A stretch of DNA of 64,000 nucleotides, from contig QORU01000020.1 in NCBI GenBank assembly GCA_003574785.1, positions 1 through 64,000 of the forward strand, written 5' to 3'. The notes below the pieces were generated by a model. It ran no database searches, was not told where the DNA came from, and was given only the letters and a program-made list of their open reading frames with translations. Positions 56,952-64,000 of the stretch are shown one piece after another. The translations under genes and the position numbers were made by a program. Positions within the stretch are counted from its first letter, which is position 1, and each line of letters opens with the position of its first letter. This stretch comes from Taklimakanibacter deserti (lineage in GTDB: Bacteria > Pseudomonadota > Alphaproteobacteria > Rhizobiales > Aestuariivirgaceae).

Positions 56952-57635
56952 TCACTCAGCCGCCTGGCGCTGGCGCAGCAGATTGGCTTCCACCGAACGG
57001 AGATGCCGGTCCATGGCCAGAGCCGCCGCCTTGAGATCGCGCTCGGTGATCGCCTCGACCAATAGCTCATGCTCATGGAAGCTGTGGTGATCGGGCGGCG
57101 GGCGCATGCCATTGTGGCGCAACCTTCCCCAGACAACGGCGCGCCGCACGGCATTGAGGGTGTCGAACAGGGCGATCAGCACCGTATTGTGCGACGCTTC
57201 CGCCACCAGCCGGTGCAGGCGGTTGTCGCAATTCTCATATTGGCGCCAGGTCTCGGCAAGGCGCGAGGCCTCGAGGCACTGACGCATCTCGGCGATGTCG
57301 GCGGAGGTCGCATGCAGTGCCGCCTCGCGGGCGAGGATCGGCTCGATCGCCAGGCGCGCCTCCATGATCTCGCGCGGATTGCTGGCGGCGGCGAGATCGG
57401 CGACGGTCTTGAACTCCTCGACGGGGCGGGCGCCGATGAACGTGCCCTTGCCGACATGGCGCCACAGTTCGCCATTGCCTTCGAGAACCGCGAGCGCCTT
57501 GCGCAACTCGCCGCGCGACACGCCGAGCAGGTCGCAAAGCTCGCGTTCCGGCGGCAATTGCGCGTTCGCCGGCAGATCATGCTGGGCGAGATACGCCCGC
57601 AGCTGCGTCAAGGCGCCCCCAACCTCATCGCTCAT
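56952..57635 (-). CDS. FadR/GntR-family regulator (FCD domain)
   Basis: 227 residues. N-terminal winged helix QLPPERELCDLLGVSRGELRKALAVLEGNGELWRHVGKGTF, C-terminal FCD domain with IMEARLAIEPILAREAA and metal-type His/Asp residues (DNRLHRLVAEASHN, HHSFHEHELLVEAI). Such regulators sense carboxylic acids. Divergent from the ABC importer at 57837; the palindrome at 57733 is a probable operator. Confidence 0.92.
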   Translation of the reverse strand: MSDEVGGALTQLRAYLAQHDLPANAQLPPERELCDLLGVSRGELRKALAVLEGNGELWRHVGKGTFIGARPVEEFKTVADLAAASNPREIMEARLAIEPILAREAALHATSADIAEMRQCLEASRLAETWRQYENCDNRLHRLVAEASHNTVLIALFDTLNAVRRAVVWGRLRHNGMRPPPDHHSFHEHELLVEAITERDLKAAALAMDRHLRSVEANLLRQRQAAE

Positions 57636-57732
57636 CGTCCCAGGGTCCCGAGCCCCATTTGTCCGTCCGGCCTGCGCATAGGAGCTTCACCTTTTGCCGT
57701 CAATATTCTTGACCAATCTTCTTTTCTTGTCA

Positions 57733-57751
57733 AACCAATCTAGAATTGGTT
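57733..57751. promoter_or_regulatory. candidate FadR-type operator AACCAAT-CTAGA-ATTGGTT
   Basis: A perfect 7-bp inverted repeat centred in the 201-bp gap between the FadR-type regulator and the importer. A further ACCAAT half-site is at 57712-57717. ACCAAT/ATTGGT elements are typical for FCD regulators such as PdhR. It lies about 85 bp before the importer start and about 100 bp before the regulator start. Confidence 0.55.
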
Positions 57752-57836
57752 AAATTCTCCTCGGGTACCCGAAAGACGCGGAATGCGCGAGCGGTCGCCC
57801 CAGCAATTGATCGAGAAGCACATGGGAGGTCTTCAG

Positions 57837-58820
57837 ATGAAACCAATTCCAAGAATCCTGTCAGGCCTCGCCGCCGCAGGCTTCATGCTCACTTTGGCGG
57901 TCACGGCGGAAGCGGCCGAGAAAGTGCGCGTGGCGCTGGGCGATGTCGTCTCGGTCGAGACGCTCGCTTTCGTGGTGGCGATGGAACGCGCCAAGGACCG
58001 CGGCGTCGATTACGAGCTCACTTCCTTTGCCAAGGAGGAGCTTGCCATCCAGTCGATGATCAATGGCCAGTCGGACCTGGGCGTCGGCACGCCCTATGCC
58101 GTGATCCAGAAGTCCAAGCTGCCGCTCAAGAACATCTATCAGATGTCGCGGCTCGTCTTCTTCCCGGTCGCGTCCAAGGAATACAAGACCTGGAAGGACA
58201 TGAACGGCCAGCCCATCACCTTCCATGCCCGCGGCACCGGCACCGAGGCGATCGGCAATATCATCGCCAAGCGCGAGGGCATCGAATTCGGCGAGAGAAG
58301 CTACGTGCCGGGCTCCGAGAACCGCATCATCGCCATGATGAACGGGCAGATCAAGGCGACCGTCGTCGATCTCGCCAACAAGAATGTGCTGCTGGCGAAA
58401 GCCGGCGACCGCTTCCATGTGCTGCCGGGGCTCGAGGAGCCGGCGAGCGACGAGCTCGTCTTCGCCAGCGAGGCCTGGCTCAAGGACAATCGCGAGACGG
58501 CCAATATCATCGTCGAGGAGCTGCACAAGTTATGGCGCGAGATGAAGGCCAATCCGGCCATCATCGAGACCGAGCGCGCCAAGCGCAATCTGATCGCCGA
58601 CCAGCCGAAGGAAGTGCTCGCCGAAGTCGTGCCCTTCTATACCGAGGCGACCAAGGAGGGCGTCTATGCGCCCCTCGAAAACCCCGCCGACGTGGCCAAG
58701 GTCGATTTCCTCTTCTACACCGAAGCGGGCATGATGGAAGGATCGGCCGAGACGCTGAAGGTCGAGGAATTCTGGGACCTGGGCCCGCTCGAGGCCGCGA
58801 AGAAGAAACTCGGCGATTGA
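57837..58820 (+). CDS. ABC transporter substrate-binding protein (NMT1/SsuA type)
   Basis: 327 residues from ATG 57837, with GGGAGG seven bases upstream; the ATG at 57783 has no such site. Sec signal peptide ending TAEAA. Mature part KVRVALGDVVSVETLAFVVAMERAKDRG, LAIQSMINGQSDLGVGTPYAVI and PITFHARGTGTEAI fits the NitT/TauT binding-protein fold. Ligand unknown; an aromatic or acylpyruvate precursor is suggested by the FAH-family gene in the same operon. Confidence 0.9.
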   Translation: MKPIPRILSGLAAAGFMLTLAVTAEAAEKVRVALGDVVSVETLAFVVAMERAKDRGVDYELTSFAKEELAIQSMINGQSDLGVGTPYAVIQKSKLPLKNIYQMSRLVFFPVASKEYKTWKDMNGQPITFHARGTGTEAIGNIIAKREGIEFGERSYVPGSENRIIAMMNGQIKATVVDLANKNVLLAKAGDRFHVLPGLEEPASDELVFASEAWLKDNRETANIIVEELHKLWREMKANPAIIETERAKRNLIADQPKEVLAEVVPFYTEATKEGVYAPLENPADVAKVDFLFYTEAGMMEGSAETLKVEEFWDLGPLEAAKKKLGD

Positions 58821-58829
58821 CTTGATCCT

Positions 58830-58978
58830 CTCTCCCCCTGCGGGGAAGAGGGTTAGGGTGAGGGGGAAGCAGCGGAAAGGTTAGTCGGCGATGCAAGAAG
58901 CAATTCACGTCTGTTCCCCCTCACCCTCCCATTGCTGCGCAATGGGTCCCTCCCTCTCCCCCGGAGGGGGCGAGGGTA
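58830..58978. repeat. mosaic palindromic intergenic element
   Basis: The gap after the binding-protein gene is almost filled by inverted repeats: CTCTCCCCC/GGGGAAGAG near 58830-58850; 14-bp perfect arms AGGGTGAGGGGGAA (58856-58869) and its complement (58915-58928); CCCATTG/CAATGGG near 58929-58947; and a CCCCC/GGGGG hairpin near 58958-58972. It resembles rhizobial intergenic mosaic elements and may set the ratio of binding protein to membrane parts. Confidence 0.7.
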
Positions 58979-58982
58979 ATCC

Positions 58983-59795
58983 ATGACTCTCATCGCCGAG
59001 ACGAAGCTCCATCATCGGGCCGGATCCACCTGGGGAGATCTCCTCACCCATCCGGCTGTCCTGTGGCTCGTCTCGGCGGTGATCGTCGCTGCGAGCTGGG
59101 AGATCGCCGGGCGCTGGCCGATCAGCCCGGCTTTCCCGCCTTTCTCCGACACCATGGCGGCACTCTTGGGCCTCATCGCCGACGGCTCGCTCGGCAAGGC
59201 GCTGCTCATCACGCTGAAGCCGCTCGCCATCGGCCTCATCGCCTCGATCACTGTGGGTGTGGGCCTCGGCGTCCTGATGGGCCTTAACCGCTTCGCCGAG
59301 TGGCTGGGCTCGCCCGTCTTCGTCATCGCGCAATCGGCGCCGCTCGCCGCCCTCATCCCGATCCTCACTTTCGCCTATGGCATCGGCTTGACCGCGAAAG
59401 TGCTGACCGTCTGCATCATGGCCATGCCGGTCATCGTGCTGAACTCGCTCAATGCGGTGCGCCACACGCCGCAGACATTGCTCGACATGGGCCATGCCTT
59501 CCTTGCCTCGCGCCGGCAGATCATCTTCAAGATCATCCTGCCGGCCGCGAGCCCCGTGATCTTCGCCGGCTTGCGGCTCGGCTGCGCGGCGGGCTTCATC
59601 GGCGTGGTCCTGGCCGAGCTCCTCATCACGCCGACCGGCATCGGCGACATCATCACCTACAACCAGTCGGTGGCCGAATATGAGAAGATGTATGCGGCGA
59701 TCTTCGCCATCATCGCGCTGTCGGTGCTGTTCATTTCAGGCTTGGAGATCATCGAGACCACCTTGTTCCGCCCTGAGAAAAGAGGCCGCTCATGA
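58983..59795 (+). CDS. ABC transporter permease (NitT/TauT type)
   Basis: 270 residues, about six helices. EAA-type loop LLDMGHAFLASRRQIIFKIILPAASPVIFAGLRLG, segments IGLIASITVGVGLGVLMG and GIGDIITYN. First of two different permeases in this operon. Overlaps the ATPase gene by 4 bp. Confidence 0.91.
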   Translation: MTLIAETKLHHRAGSTWGDLLTHPAVLWLVSAVIVAASWEIAGRWPISPAFPPFSDTMAALLGLIADGSLGKALLITLKPLAIGLIASITVGVGLGVLMGLNRFAEWLGSPVFVIAQSAPLAALIPILTFAYGIGLTAKVLTVCIMAMPVIVLNSLNAVRHTPQTLLDMGHAFLASRRQIIFKIILPAASPVIFAGLRLGCAAGFIGVVLAELLITPTGIGDIITYNQSVAEYEKMYAAIFAIIALSVLFISGLEIIETTLFRPEKRGRS

Positions 59796-60586
59796 GCCCG
59801 CAAGCTGCCCGCAAGGCTGAGCCCGCATCCCGGCCGATGGTCCAGGTGCACCGCGTGTCGAAGATCTATCCGGGCGGCGTCGAGGCGCTCTCCGGCATCT
59901 CGGTCGACTTCCCGGAAGGCCAGCTCACCTCGCTGCTCGGACCTTCCGGCTGCGGCAAGACCACCTTGCTCAAGATCATCGCCGGCCTCATCCCCGCGAC
60001 CTCGGGTCTGGTCGAAGTGGACGGCAAGACGGTGACCGGACCCGGACCCGAGCGCGCTTTCGTGTTCCAGGATTTTGCGCTCATGCCCTGGGCCACCGTG
60101 ATGCGCAATGTCGCCTTCGGCCTCGAGCTCAAGGGCGTGGCGCAGAGCGAGCGCGAGGCGGTGGCGGAGAAATATATCGCGAGCGTCGGCCTCAAAGGTT
60201 TCGAGCGCGCCTTTCCGCATGAGCTTTCGGGCGGCATGCGCCAGCGTGTCGGCCTTGCCCGGGCCCTCTGCGTCAATGCCAAGGTGCTGCTCATGGACGA
60301 GCCCTTCTCGGCGGTCGATGAGCAGACCAGGCGCAAATTCCAGGAGGACCTGCTCGAGCTCATCGCGCGCGAGCACAAGACGTTCCTGTTCGTGACCCAT
60401 TCGATCGAGGAGGCGGTCTATGTATCGGACCGCATCGTCACCCTGTCGCGCCGACCGAGCCAGGTCTCGTCCATCGTCGAGCCGCAGATCGCGCGCGGTC
60501 GCGATCCCGACCAGATCCGCCGCGACTCCGCCTATCTCGATACGGTGGAGACGATCTGGCAGAGCCTCAAGCGCTATCTCGACTGA
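59792..60586 (+). CDS. ABC transporter ATP-binding protein (NitT/TauT type)
   Basis: 264 residues. Walker A LLGPSGCGKTTLLKIIAG, Q-loop FVFQDFALMPW, signature LSGGMRQRVGLARALC and Walker B VLLMDEPFSAVDEQ, with switch His FVTHSIEEAV. Single ATPase gene between two permeases; presumably a homodimer driving a heterodimeric permease. Confidence 0.94.
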   Translation: MSPQAARKAEPASRPMVQVHRVSKIYPGGVEALSGISVDFPEGQLTSLLGPSGCGKTTLLKIIAGLIPATSGLVEVDGKTVTGPGPERAFVFQDFALMPWATVMRNVAFGLELKGVAQSEREAVAEKYIASVGLKGFERAFPHELSGGMRQRVGLARALCVNAKVLLMDEPFSAVDEQTRRKFQEDLLELIAREHKTFLFVTHSIEEAVYVSDRIVTLSRRPSQVSSIVEPQIARGRDPDQIRRDSAYLDTVETIWQSLKRYLD

Positions 60587-60594
60587 GGAGGGCC

Positions 60595-61353
60595 ATGATA
60601 ACCATCGGCAAGTTCCGTCTCCCGATCATGAGCTCGCTCCTCATCTGGGCGCTGCTGTGGGAGATCGTCGGACGGTCGGGCGCTTCCTTCGTCATCCCGC
60701 CGCTCTCCGCCATTCTGGCGCGCATGGTCGAGATCGTGCCGACCGCCACCTTCGGCGAGGCCCTGTGGATCACGGGCAAAGCCTTCATCATCGGCACGCT
60801 CGTCGCCATCGTCATCGGCATACCGCTCGGCGTGCTGATGGGACGCTCGCTCCTTGCCGATCGCATCTTCCTGCCCTGGGTCAATCTGTTCCTGTCGGCG
60901 CCGCTCTCGGCGCTGGTGCCGGTCATCATGGTGATCTTCGGGGCGGGCCAGACCACCATCATCCTTACCGTCGTGCTCTTCGCCATCTGGATCATCGTGC
61001 TCGATGCGCGCGCCGGTGTGCGCAGCATCACGCCGTCCCTCGTCGAGATGGCGCGGAGCTTCGGCGCCACGCCGCTGCAGGCCTTCGCCAAGATCTATGT
61101 CTGGGCGGCGCTGCCCGAAATCCTCTCGGGCGTCAGGCTCGGCCTCATCCGCGCGGTCAAGGGCGTCGTCATCGGCCAGATGCTGGTGTCGATCATCGGC
61201 TTCGGCCGCCTGTTCGAGCTTTATTCCTCGCGCTTCCTGATGGAGCATTTCTGGGCGCTGCTCTTCGTGCTGTTCGCCTTTGCCTTCGCGATCAACGAGG
61301 CCCTGGCCTGGCTCGAGCGGCGCTTCGAGTATTTCGCCTCATCACGCAACTGA
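60595..61353 (+). CDS. ABC transporter permease (NitT/TauT type, second)
   Basis: 252 residues, about six helices. EAA-type loop LVEMARSFGATPLQAFAKIYVWAALPEILSGVRLG. Only moderately similar to the permease at 58983, so not a recent copy. Starts 8 bp after the ATPase and is followed by the FAH-family gene after 29 bp. Confidence 0.91.
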   Translation: MITIGKFRLPIMSSLLIWALLWEIVGRSGASFVIPPLSAILARMVEIVPTATFGEALWITGKAFIIGTLVAIVIGIPLGVLMGRSLLADRIFLPWVNLFLSAPLSALVPVIMVIFGAGQTTIILTVVLFAIWIIVLDARAGVRSITPSLVEMARSFGATPLQAFAKIYVWAALPEILSGVRLGLIRAVKGVVIGQMLVSIIGFGRLFELYSSRFLMEHFWALLFVLFAFAFAINEALAWLERRFEYFASSRN

Positions 61354-61382
61354 ACCTCATCGCAACAAGGAGCAGATAGAAT

Positions 61383-62066
61383 ATGGATTTCGTGATCGTC
61401 CAGCCGCGACAGGCGAGCCTCAAGGTGAAGGGCACAAGCTCATCCTTTCCGGTGCACCGCATCTATTGCGTGGGGCGCAATTATGCGGCGCATGCGATCG
61501 AGATGGGCCACGATCCCAATCGCGAGGCGCCTTTCTTCTTCCAGAAGAATCCCGACAATCTGGTCGAGGACGGCCGGTTCCCCTATCCGCCCGCCTCGAA
61601 TGACGTCCACCACGAGATCGAGCTCATCGTGGCGCTGAAGGACGGCGGCAAGGATATCCCGCTCGGCCAGGCCCTCGATCGTGTCTATGGCTATGGCGTC
61701 GGCCTCGACATGACGCGCCGCGATCTCCAGGGCAAGGCCAAGGATGCGGGCCGGCCCTGGGAAATCGGCAAGGCGTTTGAATCCTCCGCTCCCGCGAGCG
61801 CCCTGGTGCCGGCCGATGAGATCGGCCATCCCGCGCAAGGCGCCATCTGGCTCGATGTCAATGGCGAGCGCAAGCAAACCGGCGACCTCAACCAGATGAT
61901 CTGGAAGGTACCGGAGATGATCAGCTATCTCTCCGGCCTCTTCGTGCTGCAGCCCGGCGATCTCATCTTCTCCGGCACGCCTTCAGGGGTCGGACCGGTG
62001 AAGCGCGGCGACCGGCTCCTTGGCCACATCGACGGCATCGGCGATCTCGAGGTGCTCGTGGTCTGA
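61383..62066 (+). CDS. fumarylacetoacetate hydrolase family protein (second paralogue)
   Basis: 227 residues, with AAGGAG a dozen bases before the ATG. RIYCVGRNYAAHAIEMGHDP, PFFFQKNPDN, DVHHEIELIVALK and DLIFSGTPSGVGPVKRGD carry the metal-binding glutamates and the signature of fumarylpyruvate hydrolases. Closely related to the protein at 21361. As the last gene of the importer operon it probably cleaves an acylpyruvate derived from the imported compound. Confidence 0.92.
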   Translation: MDFVIVQPRQASLKVKGTSSSFPVHRIYCVGRNYAAHAIEMGHDPNREAPFFFQKNPDNLVEDGRFPYPPASNDVHHEIELIVALKDGGKDIPLGQALDRVYGYGVGLDMTRRDLQGKAKDAGRPWEIGKAFESSAPASALVPADEIGHPAQGAIWLDVNGERKQTGDLNQMIWKVPEMISYLSGLFVLQPGDLIFSGTPSGVGPVKRGDRLLGHIDGIGDLEVLVV

Positions 62067-62084
62067 GCGGGCCGGTGGGCTTCG

Positions 62085-62807
62085 CTATTCCGTCAGCCGG
62101 CCGCCGCGATGGGCGAGGTTCATCACGGCCTTATACGCGGTCGGCGAGCGCTTGCCGGGCATGTTGGCTTCCAGAACGAGTTCGTCGATGAAGCCCTGGC
62201 TGACTTCCACCTCCACGCAATGATCAAGCTTGTCGACCAGCCACACCCGATAGCCCTCTGCATATTTGTCCTGGTAGCCTGAATCATCATTCGGGATCCG
62301 GCCAACCAGGGGAAGAGAGGGTACCAGCATGATCTTGGGCTTGGGGAAATCATAGGTATGCCCTTCATAGGCATAACCGAACATGATTCCCGACGACAGC
62401 TTGTCGCCCTTCGTTTCGGTGCCGAGGAGAACCGTGCCCAGGAGCTTCATGGCCAGCCCCAGTTGAAAGGTGGCCCCGGTTGAGTTGGGAGTGGGTCCGG
62501 AAGGCCAGAGGGATTGGATGTCGATCGGCTTCCCGGGATTCTTGCGCAAAGTCGTGAGCACCTTGATGACGCGGTCGATCTCTTCCTTGACCCGCTCCGG
62601 TTCGCTGAGATCGAACCTGATATTCATGCTCTTGCTCGCACCTTCATTGAAGGACGAGATGGTCACCTTGGGTCCGTCAAAAACGATACCTGGCCTGCCG
62701 GGGATGCCGTACAGCCGGACCTGCGTCGGATTGTAGTGACCATCGGCATTGGTCGGCTTGTTGCTGGCATCGGCGGATGTATAGGTCGGTCTATGGTAAT
62801 CGCTCAT
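62085..62807 (-). CDS. soluble protein of unknown function (240 residues)
   Basis: 240 residues, no signal peptide or membrane helix. Tyr/Gly-rich opening (SDYHRPTYTSADASN, YNPTQVRLYGIPGRPGIVFDG), charged helix with EEIDRVIKVLTTLRKN, then beta-rich C-terminus (VPSLPLVGRIPNDDSGYQD). No known family recognised. It is 15 bp after the metallopeptidase-like gene on the same strand and probably in one operon. Could be a substrate, inhibitor or partner of that peptidase. Confidence 0.7.
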   Translation of the reverse strand: MSDYHRPTYTSADASNKPTNADGHYNPTQVRLYGIPGRPGIVFDGPKVTISSFNEGASKSMNIRFDLSEPERVKEEIDRVIKVLTTLRKNPGKPIDIQSLWPSGPTPNSTGATFQLGLAMKLLGTVLLGTETKGDKLSSGIMFGYAYEGHTYDFPKPKIMLVPSLPLVGRIPNDDSGYQDKYAEGYRVWLVDKLDHCVEVEVSQGFIDELVLEANMPGKRSPTAYKAVMNLAHRGGRLTE

Positions 62808-62822
62808 GGCCTCTCCTTCTGA

Positions 62823-63977
62823 TCACAAAATCTCGCGCCACAGGAAATTCGCTTCGAACCGCGCTGCCAGCTCCGGCGAGGCGGCATCGCCACATTCGCA
62901 CAAGGTCATCGCGGCTTCAGCGAAGCTCAAGCGATCGGGATCGAGGCGCTGCCATGCCTGCACCAGGGCCAGCGCCACTTCATCGCGCGCTTCGACGAGC
63001 GCCGTCTTGAACAAATAAGGCCGGGCGCGGAAAGCCCCCGCCGTGAACTGCGACAGGCGCTGCATCTGGGCCGCGTCCACGTCATGAATATCGATCTCGA
63101 GAAGCCGCGCATCGGCGAGCTCGCGCTCGGCCAGGCGCGCATGGAAGCCCGAGACGATCGTGTCGAAGACGGCGCCGGTGAAAGGCCGCGACTGATCGTG
63201 GATCTCGCCCGAGACCTCGCTCATACGGCGTGAATTCCCGGCGAGCCTGATCTGCCGGTCGCCGGTCAGCTCGGCGATGCGGTTGAGCTCGTTGAGCATC
63301 AGGAGATTGCCTTCGCAATGGCGCAACAAGCGGTCGAGGCCGGTATCGAAATGCATGAAGCAGAGAAGCGAGATCAGGTCCGAATTCGATTCGTGGAAGG
63401 CACCGAAGTCGCCCCTATCGAGGCCGCTTTCCGGCATGCCGAACAAAGAGAACAGGACGGCATGGCCGACCTCATGGGCGATGACATCGAAATTGAGGGC
63501 GAAGGGAGCTGCCTCGCCATCGGCGCCGCGGTCGACACCGAGCTCGAGAAAACCGTAGCCCGATTGGGCGTTGCGCCATTCGACCCAGGGAATGATCTCG
63601 AGGCTGTCATAGGTGCCGGCGAAGTGCCAGACGATCTCATGGCCGAGATAGCTCTCGACGATGTCAAGCACGCGCTGGACGGAAGCGAAGGCATGGGCGG
63701 CGATGAACTGTCGCGTGCCCGGGCTCAGATGATCGAAATGACCGTCGGGCCCCGCTTCCGCCGGCGGATAGACCTCGCCGACGAAGGGCGGCAGGTAGGG
63801 GTACTCGTATGGCTCTTTTTCCAGGAGCGGATCGCGCACATGGAGGCGGCGGTTGGCCGGGCCCGGCCGCAGCCGGTCGGGCGGTGTCGATATCCATACG
63901 GGCTCGGGCTTGTCATAGCCCGACACATAGGGCGCCTGCGGATAGAGAAGAAAGCGCGTGCCGAGCGGCGAGCTCAC
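62823..63977 (-). CDS. thermolysin-like HExxH metallopeptidase, no visible signal peptide
   Basis: 384 residues from a GTG at 63977. The zinc motif VIAHEVGHAV (His168, Glu169, His172) is followed by FHESNSD with Glu196, and RRMSEVSGEIHDQSRPF (His260), the order seen in M4-type gluzincins. No Sec or Tat signal, and the protein is shorter than exported thermolysins, so it may be cytosolic or exported by another route. An unrecognised 240-residue protein follows after 15 bp. Start chosen because GTG overlaps the stop of the upstream frame (GTGA). Confidence 0.72.
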   Translation of the reverse strand: MSSPLGTRFLLYPQAPYVSGYDKPEPVWISTPPDRLRPGPANRRLHVRDPLLEKEPYEYPYLPPFVGEVYPPAEAGPDGHFDHLSPGTRQFIAAHAFASVQRVLDIVESYLGHEIVWHFAGTYDSLEIIPWVEWRNAQSGYGFLELGVDRGADGEAAPFALNFDVIAHEVGHAVLFSLFGMPESGLDRGDFGAFHESNSDLISLLCFMHFDTGLDRLLRHCEGNLLMLNELNRIAELTGDRQIRLAGNSRRMSEVSGEIHDQSRPFTGAVFDTIVSGFHARLAERELADARLLEIDIHDVDAAQMQRLSQFTAGAFRARPYLFKTALVEARDEVALALVQAWQRLDPDRLSFAEAAMTLCECGDAASPELAARFEANFLWREIL

Positions 63978-64000
63978 ACGGTCTTCGCCCGCAGCAGAGG
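63974..64000 (-). CDS. last codons of an upstream gene, cut by the window edge
   Basis: Eight sense codons (PLLRAKTV) and TGA at 63976-63974 overlap the GTG of the metallopeptidase-like gene by 4 bp, a usual sign of translational coupling. The gene lies outside the window, so its product is unknown. The evidence is only this overlap. Confidence 0.35.
   Translation of the reverse strand, partial: PLLRAKTV

Overview
The window looks like a chromosomal stretch of a high-GC alphaproteobacterium, most likely of the order Hyphomicrobiales (Rhizobiales). The grounds are the gene order zinc-ribbon TIGR02300 protein / aroA / cmk beside a tRNA-Ala, an EPSP synthase that resembles the Agrobacterium CP4 type, a Tad-type pseudopilin group, many sugar-acid and ABC uptake operons, and short palindromic intergenic repeats typical of rhizobia. 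I cannot name the genus. No phage, insertion sequence, plasmid gene or CRISPR array was seen.

Layout. 1-3273 (minus) is the 5' part of a giant repeat protein: RTX calcium-binding blocks near the N-terminus, then at least six 104-residue Ig-like repeats running off the window. Divergent from it is its probable type I export pair (ABC ATPase/permease and HlyD-type adaptor), followed by a secreted fasciclin protein. A similar CCCC-N6-GGGG palindrome lies in the RTX/ABC intergenic region and upstream of the fasciclin gene. 7.4-8.9 kb is a two-gene cytochrome b / molybdopterin oxidoreductase unit; 9-11.8 kb holds tRNA-Ala(GGC), the TIGR02300 protein, aroA and cmk. 11.8-17.6 kb has two small secreted proteins, a Tm-1-like/TIM-barrel pair, a CpaC-N/TadE/TadE-like group and an EamA permease.

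17.7-25.8 kb is mixed catabolism: aminotransferase, 3-hydroxyisobutyrate-dehydrogenase-like enzyme, semialdehyde dehydrogenase, fumarylacetoacetase-family hydrolase, nicotinamidase-like hydrolase, glyoxalase-like protein, and a sugar oxidoreductase/epimerase pair. 26.0-35.6 kb is a sugar locus: lacI-type regulator, xylB, xylA and glucokinase on minus, with a divergent BMP-type ABC importer (binding protein, double ATPase, two permeases). 35.6-38.4 kb has a secreted SMP-30-like protein, a secreted metallo-beta-lactamase-fold hydrolase and an AraC regulator.

38.4-44.9 kb is a five-gene minus cluster (DUF3604, PpiC-type isomerase, HupE/UreJ-like membrane protein, MscS channel, four-helix membrane protein). 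It is followed by prmB, an IlvD/Edd sugar-acid dehydratase with an aldose-epimerase-family gene, a saccharopine-dehydrogenase-family enzyme, an SDR, a DinB protein, polA, an acyltransferase and an exported ankyrin protein. 57-62 kb is a FadR-type regulator divergent from a NitT/TauT-type importer with two different permeases and a second fumarylacetoacetase-family hydrolase. The right end (minus) carries an unrecognised 240-residue protein and a thermolysin-like HExxH metallopeptidase, with the last codons of another gene overlapping it.

The least explained parts are the repeat protein with its shared palindrome, the Tm-1-like/TIM-barrel pair, and the right-end metallopeptidase operon. All functions are read from sequence motifs and context; no database search was run.
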